Below, in pieces: positions 21,345 through 34,200 of a stretch of DNA of 64,000 nucleotides (position 1 is its first letter; each line of letters opens with the position of its first letter). Location: the NCBI GenBank assembly GCA_964019155.1, contig OZ025243.1, forward strand, positions 22,162,441 to 22,226,440. The letters are read 5' to 3'. This DNA comes from Osedax fenrisi. Lineage: Eukaryota; Annelida; Polychaeta; Sabellida; Siboglinidae. The position numbers and the translations under genes were made by a program. The notes beneath the pieces were generated by a model. The model saw only the letters and a list, made by a program, of their open reading frames with translations. It had not been told where the DNA came from and made no database searches.

Positions 21345-22640
21345 ATAGGCTGCAGTTCAAACACAAACCTCTAAAGGTTGTAAGGGTGTAAGTAGATGCA
21401 CAAAACAATAAATAAATAATAAATAGAACATTAAATAAATACAATCAACAACCAATAAATAAAGAACATGTCCGATAATAATAATAATAAATAACTAAAT
21501 AAATGAAAAATATATTATAATATAAAGGAGGGATAGTAATGATGGAAAATGTGAGAGAATTCCACAGTCAGGAAATGAATAACTAATGAAAGTTTACGGA
21601 ATGATAGTGCTGTCATGTAGTAGGCTACATATTTCATGTTATATCGAAGGTAATTAAAAACTTATTGAAAGGTCAATATCAGTTATATAAGAGGGTGGCA
21701 AGGTATAATGGATATATGAGTGTGTGTGAGAGGTTTCAAAAGATGTAACGTGTTATAAAAGGGAACCGTCTAAAATAAATATAATAAATATCTATTAAGA
21801 TATGGTGATAAGTAATACAAATAATCTTAATAGACGTATTAATGGTACTGTTGTAGTATGTAGGCTTAATAATATCAATATGATGGATAAGAGAGGAATT
21901 GTTGGAACTATGGGATAGAACTAGATACTTGATAAGAATCGTACTAAGTAATCAAATAATGTTTTTCCTAATACCTCATTCTTTTTTAAAACATGAAAGT
22001 TAAAATTTGTTGTAATATAAAGTATAAGAGGTTGCAATTGCATGCATTTACATGTAAAAGCTAAGTAAAGTACACATTAAATGATCACTAACATTTTATA
22101 TATTTTAAATAAATAATTTAATAATTATATGTATTTGCAAATTGTTTTTTTTTTGTAATGTAAGTTCTGATTTTTATATCGTCAACGGATATGTTAGAAT
22201 CAACAGCAACTCCAAAATTAAGGGTAAACAAGAAGGAACTAAAATGTGAATATTAATAAAAAAAAGATGAGTAAAATAAAGAAGAGTAATACAAGATGTA
22301 GAAGGAATTGTAAGATTTGTTTTGAAGAGTTAAGGCGTAGATTATTAGAAAGACGCAAGCTTTAATAGGGGAAGCACTATAACGTATCTTAGAGTTATCA
22401 CGTGTGATGAAAGGAAGTAATAAAGCTATATGTCGTCAGCATAACAATGGTTTCTAACATCTATGATTCGGTGAATATATCATGTAAGGGAAGTATATAA
22501 ATGTAGAATAGAAGAGGATCAAATAATTAATCCACCTAGCGTACTATACAAGTAGAGGTTGATGATAGGAAGAGGTATTCCAAAATAATAGATTAAACCC
22601 TTTCAAGAAAATAAGAGGTAATGTAAGTTCCATGTAAGAT
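21345..22640 (-). pseudogene. Heavily decayed LINE
   Basis: Frames are broken throughout, but the minus strand near 22420-22460 still reads RNHCYADDI then a stop then LYYFLSS, the YADD catalytic box of a reverse transcriptase. The overall purine-rich texture matches the antisense of the better LINE copies, and the left end (21345-21480) looks like a 3' untranslated region. It sits between gene B and the dynein gene. Confidence 0.65.
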
Positions 22641-23040
22641 AATTATTTCAATATATATATTTATATATATAAGAATATATGATAATTAAATATGTATACT
22701 TATTACATTAACTTACTCTATTAAACTAATTAGAACTTGATTCTAATAATTGTTGATTATAATCCTAACTAAAGTTTATAAACTTAAACATAAAAAAATA
22801 TATATATATATGTATATATAAATAATGAATGATTCATGAACCATAGGATTTAAATAGATATTATAATTTTAGAATATGAACAATATTGTTAAGACATCAG
22901 AAGGTAAAATATTTGATAGAATACGTACCTTGTTCGTGTAAACTGTATATATATAAATATTGGTAGCTAACTACTATAGTTGTTTTACAGTTTCATTAAA
23001 AATATTTCATTCCAGCATAGGTTAGTGGTTAAACTGAGGT

Positions 23041-23078
<38 letters not shown>

Positions 23079-23479
23079 CTATTCAATAAGTGTACTATCT
23101 ATTATATAATTGAATTATCGTATATGATAAATTTCTATTGAACAGGTAGGCTATTGTTCTGTAATAAAATTCAATTCCATATATATATATAAATATGTAT
23201 ATTTATAAAATATTTTTTAACATAGAAAATATTTATTTATATTATTATATAGAAGATTATCTGATGATTAATATAGAATGTAATACAGGAGATGTATAAA
23301 ATACATAACTAACTAATATTATTTGATGAAACTATTAAATTTTATTCTATTTTATATACACTATAATTGTGTAGTCATAATTGATTCACATATTATATAT
23401 ATATATTTACTAATTTTGGTTTATATATAATTTTAAATTACTTTACTAAATTTTCTTTTTTCTTTTACGTTTTACTATT
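22641..23479. other. AT-rich intergenic DNA
   Basis: No gene seen. It holds (TA)n tracts, notably 23045-23074, between the tail-to-tail gene B and dynein genes. Confidence 0.5.
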
Positions 23480-23660
23480 CTTAATATTATAGTTGTCATA
23501 TTATTGTATTTTTTTTATTGGAGGGTACCCTCGTTGTGAGTATAGCTTACAAGATAATCTCTGGTACTCTCCTTTAAGCAGAAATTGTATATACTGCATT
23601 ATATTTTATTTCTACTCGATAAACCATATTCAATTCAATTCAATTTGATATACAATTTAA
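23480..23660 (+). repeat. Uninterrupted copy of the repeat that hosts the hAT at 2972
   Basis: Landmarks: gttgtcatattattgta, ggagggtaccctcgttgtga, gataatctctggta, gcagaaattgtatatactgc, then an ATTCAATTCAATTCAATTTGA tail. It serves as the empty-site comparison for the transposon. The unit 2 copy is at about 58495-58660. Confidence 0.75.
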
Positions 23661-23882
23661 AATGGGTTTCAACACAAAGAGTAATAAAATATCAATTTAA
23701 CATTTATTGTGAAGCTATATGAAGATAAGAAATAAATAAGTGAATAAATAAGTGAATAAATAACATGACGTAAGAGAACAACATAGAGAACAATAGAGTA
23801 AAGGTATTTTTGCGGCATAGCAGTTTGTACAGATGGACAGGCTACCGTTGTATGCACACAATGATTAACTGACTGTCCTTCC

Positions 23883-24150
23883 GACCAACTGTCCATCAGA
23901 CCAACTTTCCATCAGACCAACTGTCCATCAGACCAACTGTCCATCAGACCAACTGTCCACCCGACCAACTGTCCATCCGACCAACTGTCCACACGACCAA
24001 CTGTCCTCCCGATCAACTGTCCACCCGACCAACTGTCCATCCGACCAACTGTCCACCCGACCAACTGTCCACCCGACCAACTGTCCACCCGACCAACTGT
24101 CCACACGACCAACTGTCCACACGACCAACTGTCCTCCCGACCAACTATCC
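23883..24150. repeat. 16-bp minisatellite (VNTR), 17 units, beside the dynein stop codon
   Basis: Units of GACCAACTGTCCAYCC start every 16 bases from 23883 to 24139 with few variants. The array begins 38 bases downstream of the dynein stop (24188, minus strand), so it probably lies in the 3' untranslated region. The unit 2 array (58930-59021) has six units. Sixteen is not a multiple of three, so the array reads open as Trp-Ser-Gly-Gln-rich peptides in several frames; these are not proteins. Confidence 0.97.
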
Positions 24151-24187
24151 CGCTACAACAACACACCCCTATACAACATCCACGCAG

Positions 24188-24537
24188 CTACACATTAGCC
24201 AGACAGAACGCGGCGCCGCACTGAATCCAGTGACGACCGTGAGAGCAGGGCACGTCCAGTCGTCCGATGAGGTGATCGCGCGTACTACTGTAGTACATCG
24301 GTAACGAGATCGCCTTGGTACCGCTGTACGGGCTCGGCGTCGACTTACTCACCCAGGCTACGTGACACGATGGCATCGAACATGTCTGCGCGGGTGGGTG
24401 AGTGTGTGGGGTGAGGGATGTGTGTGGGTGAGTGTGTGAGTGTGTGTATATATGTAGGTGTGTGAGTGTATGTGTGTGAGTGTGTGTATGTATGGGTATA
24501 TATTTAGGTGTTTAGGTGTGTAAGTGTATGTGGGTAG

Positions 24538-24582
<45 letters not shown>

Positions 24583-26362
24583 TGTGTATATATGTATATG
24601 TATAAGTATGTGTGTGGATATATATGTGTGTATATGTGTATGAAGGTGTATATTGGTGCCCGTTATTTATCAACTACTTATACAAATGAGTATGTTCTTA
24701 TTAATTTATATTGTTATTGATATATCATAGTATAATGTGCTGATGCGGATTAGTTTATATATATATATTTGAAGTAAAAATAAATTAATTGACAGACAAA
24801 TTAAATAAAATAGATACATTTAAGAAATAAACAAAAATAAGATAATTATTTATATAAAAATAATTTATATAAATTTATTTACAGAAATAGTGGAATTCTA
24901 AATAAGATCACGGTACTCGTATATCGTAACCACTAGAGTGAATACAAACCATAGCCGTATCGTTAGCGCTTTCAGTCAGCTTTTCGCCGTCGTACGAACA
25001 CCCTTCGAGGTGAATGCCGGATATCTCTAGCGTGAGTTGATGTCCACGCATCATCGTAGACTTCCAGCCGCAGATAAACTTCAGCTCGTCCATTGATATC
25101 TTAAGTTCCCTAGCGTCGATAACGATAATATTAGTATCTATATATTGGTGATGATACTTTAGTTGTTACAATTTTATATTTATTATATATATATATAAAT
25201 CAGATTTATCATTCCTCTCCAACAGGCAAGGAATAATGGGGAATTTAATAAACAAGTTAATGTTTTTACTATAATTTATATATATATGTACTATTTTAGA
25301 CATTTAGTTTTTATAATAATATATTCACTCTTTATCCAATAGTAATGAAATTGAATAATCTTTAAATTTAATTATATAACTTAACTAAATTTAATTGTTC
25401 ACTTTATTAGGTCAGTTAAAACATAATATTATAACTTCATTAATTTTTATAAATCATGAATTGTGAAACACAAATTATAAAATAATGTACTAAGTCTATA
25501 CTAATTTTTATTGAATACATTCATTTCTCATCAATAAATTCACATACTACATAATAAATGTCGGTGATAATCTAATGCCGACATATAAACCTGGCCGTTT
25601 TCTGGCGGAGGGCGTTAAGAAAGGTGTCCGGATGAAATAATGTTCCTAAGGATAGGGGGCGCTGCAGTATAGAACCGGATGATTCCGTCAGTTGGTTTAT
25701 GGATAAACTTCTCGAAATGAGACCGTTTAAAAATGGAATCGGTTCTTCGGGACCATCCCATTGTTTTATCCATTCGAGAGGAGTCTATGATTAATAGTAG
25801 TCAATTTGTAATATACATGTCAATATACATTTTTGTATAATAATATAATATATTATTAATAATTATTAATATTATTTATAATGTATTAGTATAATTATAA
25901 AATATTATATAAAGTAATTAAAATGATATATTTTACAATTAAATATATACTATCTTTTCATTTAAATGTTAATAATATAAATTTATACTAATGTAAAATT
26001 ATAAAGAATATAATAAATATATATTTATTATTAATGTAAATAAGTTAAAGTATGTATTCATTTCAATACATTAATGGTTAATTATTATTTAAATATTTTG
26101 TATTTCACAAGGAAGTAAATACACAGGTGATGTTACTCGTACAGTGTACAACTTATATCGAGTACAGTGTACAACTTATAATGTGTACAGTGTACAGTGT
26201 ACAACATGTAGCGCGTACAAACCTGTTGTTTAATCAAAGCGGCGGCTAATTCTTTAATTTCCGGAGTCAGAAGTTTAGTTCCCCTCAGCAGTTTACTTAG
26301 GGCTGCTAAAGCTTGATGCACTGACTAATACATAATTAATATGAATAACTATATATATATAT

Positions 26363-26418
<56 letters not shown>

Positions 26419-28967
26419 GTATATATAATTATATGTATATATATATGGAAACAAAAGACAATGTAAACCTGAACTAATTTGATTGCATTGTAACGTTCAA
26501 GCATAATGAATGATTGTACAGGACATTCTTTGCCAGATTTATCACTAGGTGGCGATACTTTTGTTTGGATCAGATTTTGACCCTATTAAATAATGTATCA
26601 TACAATAAAGTAACATATAATATATGATTATACACTATTCGTATTTAATATTAAGAGATTATGTAAATGACTAGATATTAAGAAAAATCAAATTAATAAT
26701 AATATAAACATTTGTTAGAAGGTTCTAGATTAAGGATTGAAGATCTAGGTTAAAGTTATGTGCTAACTGTGTTTAATTTCCTCCACAGATTCAACAAGGG
26801 AGACAGTTCAGTCGACCAGATTTCTCTATCGAACTTTTGTATTTTAATGTCGGCTCTTTTCAAAACGCGCAGCTGACCAATGATCTGATTGGACTGCGTC
26901 TTCTGCAGCGATTGATCGATATTCTCCGGCAAACCAAAGTAGGACGACGAATCGGTATCGGGCAACGCATTGATAGCGTTAACGTAAGCCTGTGGTAAAT
27001 AGGCGGAATTTAGACATACTTAAAACATAACAAATGTATGAGCATGCGAATATAATCATATCATTTCGTTATATATGTTGAACATATACATTATATATAT
27101 ATATAATAATAAATAATATTATTATTTTTAGAAGTTTTTGTAGTTTATAATAAAAAATATGAATAAAAATATCATAGTTCATATTTAATCTAAAGGGCTT
27201 CGAAATAAGACATATTTTCTATCATCGTTGCCCAGAATCCACATCAGTATATTCAATAGAATAGAATTCCTGTTACGCCGCAGTTCCTTAGGCGCGCGCG
27301 CGTGTGCTACAAACGGAGTGCGTATTAGACGAGGGTATCTGGAGTGGTCCCAGTGTTCCCCCGGCCCCGGTGGTGATGTCGGCGGTGAAGAACTGGTTCA
27401 GGTAGGAGACCAGCACCCGCGTGTCGAATGTGTTATCGACGCGACCGCCGTAGATAGCAAACTCGAGTATACCGCGGATGAAGTCCCACTGCAGGGTTCC
27501 GTTATTGCCTAGCGAGTGGCCGATGTGACTCAGACGTTATGATTTCGAATAGCGCGCGTGTATACACTAAGGTAAATATCTACGACGATAAATCCTCGTA
27601 TATTTCGTCATAATGCTACGACGACGTAATGACGAGGTGGTCATAGATTCTAGTCAGTAACGTTATAATCATCGCAGAATCTTGTCCGCGCTGATTTTAT
27701 TTACAGTGTAAACCGACCAAAATATATTATTTAAACACGATCCGCATTTTTTGGTATTAGAATTAAGAAATTTCTCAAGAAATACGCAATAAAATGTATG
27801 ATAAATAATTATCTAGAATTAGTAGTACGTGTAATGTTTACCGTGAATTTGATTGGTTAGCATACTAGTATACCGCTGTAACTATGTTAACCTGCTCTTT
27901 CACATAAATGATTGATAATTTCGGCCCCGGCTCTCAAATCCGATAAACCGAATTCATAGAACTTTGTCCATCCCTACTCGTGTTACGATTAAATGATAAT
28001 TTCCAGAAATTGCATATTATTAATTACAACATCTATAGATGTTGTATATTATATATTATATACTCTTCAAATATATATATATTTCTAAGTGATATTTAAG
28101 CAATGATGGTATACGCTTCATAATAATGTATTGCAATAAATAACGTTTGGTAAATAAAACAGATGGGCGAATTAGGCTATATATAGACTAAATATATATA
28201 TATATAAATTTATATACAATGTGATTATTTTACCTACAAAATATACAAAATTGTAACAGTGTTATATATTTTACATCGACGATAAACGCGTCAGGTCGCT
28301 TGTGTAATAGCTATTGCATATCTATAACGGTCTATCTATAACGAACTTGTGGAATGAAGTTACGTCTCTCCTGAACCATCGCGTGGAACCAGCTGAGAGC
28401 AAACAGAGCCTGAGCCCTCATGGTACCGCCCTGAGACAGGTACTGCGGGGACCAGGTGTCGTAGGTTCGCAGCATGTTCTTCTTGACGCCGGGCGGAGAC
28501 TGGTGGTGGTAGGTTTTGATAGATATGTTACATGTGTACAGGAGGTGGATGAGGAGGGGGAGTTAGGAGAGATTGTTATAATTATGGATAGTGTGTGGGT
28601 GAGGGTGCGGAGGAGGAGAGAGCATTGTCATATGTGTTGATAGCATGTGATGTAGGCGAAGGAGGTCAGGAGAGGGATTGTAGTTAGTAGAGAGTTATTA
28701 TATTTACGAATACCATGTGATTTGAGGAGAACGACGAGGAATTAAGTATGAATATAAACCATACAAAAAATAATGGAAAAAAGGGAAGTAAAAAAGTAAG
28801 AAAATAAATAAAGATAGTTATATACAGGCACTGATGCGTGGGTTTCAAAGGCATACCTCGTGGGTTACTTTCAGGCTAGTTTGAAGCAGGATCGTCGGGA
28901 AAGAGGCATGAACTTCCGATGTCAACCACAGCCGGAAGTCTTTGTGTGGTTTCAAGAGATTCAATTC
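24188..28967 (-). CDS. DYNC2H1: Dynein-2 left copy, exons 16-25: AAA6 end and C-terminal domain
   Basis: Exons 28857-28967, 28347-28499, 27892-27973, 27315-27508, 26768-26989, 26469-26582, 26223-26324, 25591-25784, 24950-25109, 24188-24385. Landmarks: DFRLWLTSEVHASFPTILLQ, LFALSWFHAMVQERRNFIPQ, GWTKFYEFGLSDLRAG, WDFIRGILEFAIYGGRVDNT, FGLPENIDQS, FDREIWSTELSPLLNLWRKL, VHQALAALSKLLRGTKLL, FHPDTFLNALRQKTAR, ISGIHLEGCSYDGEKL and the terminal WIQCGAAF. These exons are markedly richer in G+C than the introns. All ten recur in unit 2. Confidence 0.93.
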
Positions 28968-29346
28968 CTAGGTGGATACGATGATGGGTTATTAAACGTG
29001 TTGTGCTTAATTTGAATGTTATTATCTCTACATTTGAATGTTAATATCTCTACATTTATTGGAAGTATAATAATCAATATATCGTTTTATATTATAAGAT
29101 CTCCTATTTTTTTAATAAATGGTTAAATTAATAATAGATAAAAGTAAGTATAACAATTTATATAAATTAATCATAATTTACCTTTTCCAATTTAGGCAGC
29201 CAAGAAATTACCAGGTGAAGATTCTTAAGACAAAGCCATTCTCCATTCTTAGCACATTCTCTAAGATGTTGCATAGCGATGTCAGACTGACCTTGACCCA
29301 TTGCCACCTAGTTTATAATGCATTCATATCACATGTGCATACTTGT

Positions 29347-29393
<47 letters not shown>

Positions 29394-30115
29394 ATATGTA
29401 TATATAATATATATTATATATTACTTTTTTTTTATAAATATATCTAATCTACCTATCTATTTATCTATCTATATAATATTTAATACATATATAATAAAAT
29501 TGTATATAATTACAAATTTATAATATTTGAATATCTAATAATGATAAATTCAACATATATATAACTAGTTAATAGTATTTTAATAAGATATTAATGACTT
29601 ATTATGTCAGTCATACCTGATGATATTTATCTGATCCAATAGAATTAGCCGCGAGTTCTTGAAGTTCTTGCGATGGATCCGCTCCAGTTGAAATAATGAT
29701 CAGAATTGGGATTGTGCAGGTAGTTTCCGTTTCGTATAACTTCTTAATTGATATTTCAGCGGGCATCAATTCTTTGATATCTAAATTATTAACGATGTTA
29801 TTGAAACAAGGAATGGACATAGTTTTCTTAGAAATTTTTATTTTAAGGTCGAGTGATTTTATTATATTGCATTATGTACATGTATTGATTTAGACATCAA
29901 TAAATAAATGTGTATATGTATTATTGGTGTAATCAATAATGAAATATAAAAATATATCACTGAAATGTATATATTTCATAGTATAAAACACAGAATTTAA
30001 AAGAGAATACCATTATCATTGCAGTAGATTGATATCAGTCCTGTCCTTGTTATAAATAGGTTACATAAGTAGGATATAGAATATAGGTTCATGTAATCAA
30101 ATATAAAATATAGAA

Positions 30116-30146
<31 letters not shown>

Positions 30147-31242
30147 CAATATGACGTCATTAAATGTAAATCCTATTTAATTTTAATATTTATCATATAT
30201 ATTGTCGCTAATTATTTATTCTACATACTTTTTCAAATATAAAATATAAATTTATAACTAAGTTTAATCTATTAACTTTTTAATGGTAACTATATAAACA
30301 TATTAAATAATTAATAGTTTAATTAACATTTAATATATGCTAAAAAATTATCAATATGATATATAAAATTAATGTATGTAAATAAATCAACATAAAGTTA
30401 ATAATAAAATTATTCCTAATAATCATTTCAATAATGTTACCTATTTGAAATATATAAAACAGTATACTAAAATGTAGAAATATTACATAAACGTATACAC
30501 TTTGCAGAATGAATTAGAGGGAGACGTACTGAGAGATTGACATGCGAAGTGGGAGATGGCGGACTGAAGTCGGCTTGGTTTGGTGGCCTGTACGAGGAGC
30601 AGTTGCTGAAAGAGCGAGGTTCTCTTCTGAACGGTGCTGGGTATCTCCTTTTCGCATTCCACGCAACGACTATACGATGACCAGAGTCGCTCGTCGGCGA
30701 GGTCAAGGTCATCGTATAGACGGCGGAAGTTAGCCTGAGAGATGAGCGCGGATAAGGAAATTATTAATATAACATGTAAATATCACATCTTTTATAAATA
30801 TCTATCATAGATATCTCATCAATATCTGTTATGAATATATCTTATTGATATCTCTCATTGATATCTCTTATAAATATTACGTATCAATATCTCTTATAAA
30901 TAATGTATGTCAATTTAACTCTTGTATAAATGTAATATAACAACAACTTTTATAAATATCTCATATCTATATCTCATATCTATATTTCATATAAATATCT
31001 GTTATCAACACAACCGATCGCATAACCACCTTTAGAGACTGTAGGGCCGGCTGCCTATCTGATGAAACCCAGTTGGGAAGTTTAACATCACCGTGCGAGA
31101 CATTCTCCGATACCAAGAGTCCGATGAAAGCTTCCCATTCCTAGTGTGTAGCAGTGTATAGCAGTGTATAACAGTGTATAACAGTGTATGTATATGTGTG
31201 TATGTACGTATGTATGCGTAGGTTAGTAGGGACAATAAGTTA

Positions 31243-31292
<50 letters not shown>

Positions 31293-34200
31293 TTGTGTAT
31301 ATGTATTTTGTGTGTATTGTGAATAAATAATTGTTAATTATTTTTTTTTAAATATTTAATATAGATGTTGAATACAGTTTAATGAAAAAATATTAATTTT
31401 AAAATACAATTTATTATTATTATATTTCATTAAATAAGAACATAATGAATATATAATTGTACAATCTTACATGCAAAATTTGATATGAATAAATAATGAT
31501 TATAATTATATATATTATTGTATGAATGAATGAATTAGTTACTTATACATTGAATATAATAGATGCCTTCAATAAATATATACATAGCACATATATGGAA
31601 TGGTATAAAATATACATACAAGTAAACCAAGGTGTAATATTAACTTAATATATAACTGAATGTAGTTATATTAAAGATATAACTGAATAATATACATAAA
31701 ATAGAATTATTCCAGTGGAATGGTACATAGAATATAATATAAATAGTAGGGGTGTAATATCAATATATAACTGAATACTATACAAGTTATGGAATAGTAC
31801 AAGAATACAATTTAAATAGCGGGGGAGTAATATCAATATATAACTGAATACTATACAAGTTATGGAATAGTACAAGAATACAATTTAAATAGTGGGGGTG
31901 TAATATCAATATATAACCGAATATGGGGGTGTGATATCAAATGATATCACGCATAGATATAGAATATACTTTTGATTACGGGGTAAGCTAACGTTTTCTT
32001 TGAAGAAGTCGGGGAACATGCCGTGAATGAGGTGCATGGCGAACATGGCCTGGTCCGACTTGAACAGCGATCTACAGATAGTCTCGTAGACTAAGAACTT
32101 CAGAGACGTGGTGAGACTCTCCAGGTGATTGCTGGTTCCGGCCGCATCCTGTAGAGGTAATGCGACGTGTATCGGAACGTGTTATCGATGTTCTATGTTT
32201 ATATGAATGAATGAATGAATTTTTTTACCGAATATTGGCTATAATAATCGGAGGGATACCCAGAAGCTATGTTTAGCTTATACTAAGGATACCCTTAATA
32301 AAATAATAATAATAATAATATGAGCGTACAAGTGTTTATATTTACTTTTTATATTTATCGGTAATAAACCTTTCCGGAATTTAACGCCTTCTGGAAAAGA
32401 ATCAGGAACGAAGACAAACTGAATTGATACATGTGATTGATTTTCACGAGATCTCTGATTATGAAGAATAGATTACTGCCGTTTTGGGCTAGTGGTAAAA
32501 ATACGCTTCTTTCCTAAAAGTTGTCGATAAATCATTAAATTCATATTTATAAATTCAATTCGTGCTTATATTCGGGATTAACCGATAACAACCTGATCCA
32601 GCGACGACTGAAGTTGAACGGATTCTCTCAGTGAGTCGGTGATAGTTATGCTGCTTTGCTTGGTCATGTTCAGCGAGTCCAACAGATCTTTATTCTCTAG
32701 GATATTTCCTTTCGCATTCGCCAATTCCTACAATTATGCATTGTTGCATTTACAGTTCAATATTTCGATTATGAAATTTAAAACATGTGATATATACGAA
32801 GTGTTCGGTATTGTGTTACGTTATATTAGTTCACGCAGGCATTTCAATCTAATGTATTCACGTTAAGGGCAATGCGATAAAACCTCTAACAAACTGGATT
32901 CAAGTTTAGCAAGTTTAATTTTAAGATCTTCTTCTTGTTTCAGGAGTTCACTTTTCCTTACTTCCAATTCGGGTTTTTCGTGTTGAATCGTTATGGCTAG
33001 TAACTATTTGTTTTATTTAAAATCATATAAATTAGAATTATACTAATAAATAAATATTTAAAAAATAATCAATATAAATATATATATTAAACTTGTCCAA
33101 GTAATCCAGCTTTTGTTGTCGTAAAGTCAACTTTATTAATAATGGATCCTGCATCTGGCGGAATTTCAGCTGAAGGATTTCTCGTTGTTAGGAAAAGTTT
33201 AAAGTCTTTGTGATAATCGATTAGTTTATCTCCGATTTGAACAACGAATCGCGGACCTATAAGAATTGCGGTTAAGATATAAAGTTATATTTAGAATGTA
33301 TATTTAGCGGGTATATTTGATAATCCAACAAAAATGAGATGCGAACCTTGACTAATGAGATCTGACCTCAATAGGGGATACAGAATAGGTGGGATATTAT
33401 CCGCTTCTTGAATGATCAAAGTTTTTCCAAATCTAACTCCTAATTCGAGTGTCGTGTTGAAATTTCCATCCTTTTTAAAATGATATAAGTTAAACGTATA
33501 TGTAAATTGATATTTTGTGAACAAATAATTATTTAATGATATAGCTCAATAATGATGACTATTACAAATTTATTGCCTTATTATTATGTGTATTGCTATA
33601 TATATACACTAATGAGATCTCATTTGTGATTTATTTAAGTATCTAAATAAAATTACAATTCAATATACGAATTGCCCAATACATATTGCCATCTCTTACC
33701 TGTTGATTAATCACCTCTAGTCGTGTGTCCTTTAGGTGAACCTTCAGCCATTCGGTGGCTCTTGATGACGGGTCGATCAGCAGTGGAGTGATATGAGACT
33801 GTGTGTGTATAGGTGTGTGTAGGTGTGCGTGTAGGTGTGCGTGTAGGTGTGTGTATGTGTGCGGATATATCATCGCTTACCGTGCTGATAATTAATGTAC
33901 TAGATATTCATATAATATTATTACTATTTGTTGGCTACTACGATATAAAAGAGTGTAGTCATATTTTGGAGCTATTTAGAAGAGTCAAGAACGGCCTATT
34001 ATAATTCATTTTATAATAAAACATCATTAATAAATGATTACTATAAATAAGTGATTACTTATCATTTTACATCTTAAGATATATCTCAAGGTGTATCTCC
34101 GATAATGTATCAAAGGGATGCCCAAAAACACATATAAATGTATTTATTTAGTAATAAATTTAGTAATAAATTAATTATATTGAAGATGAAACATAGGAAC

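Noticed and set aside
23883..24150. CRISPR-like array
   Set aside because: Contiguous 16-bp tandem units without spacers in a eukaryotic genome; an ordinary minisatellite.
23912..24166. Protein of WSxGQLVG repeats
   Set aside because: It is the 16-bp minisatellite read in a stop-free frame. Unit length is not a multiple of three and the second copy has only six units.
27228..27512. 94-codon plus-strand frame
   Set aside because: Antisense shadow of the dynein exon 27315-27508.
28314..28640. 108-codon plus-strand frame (also 63003-63329)
   Set aside because: Antisense shadow of the dynein exon 28347-28499, kept open by the constrained coding strand.
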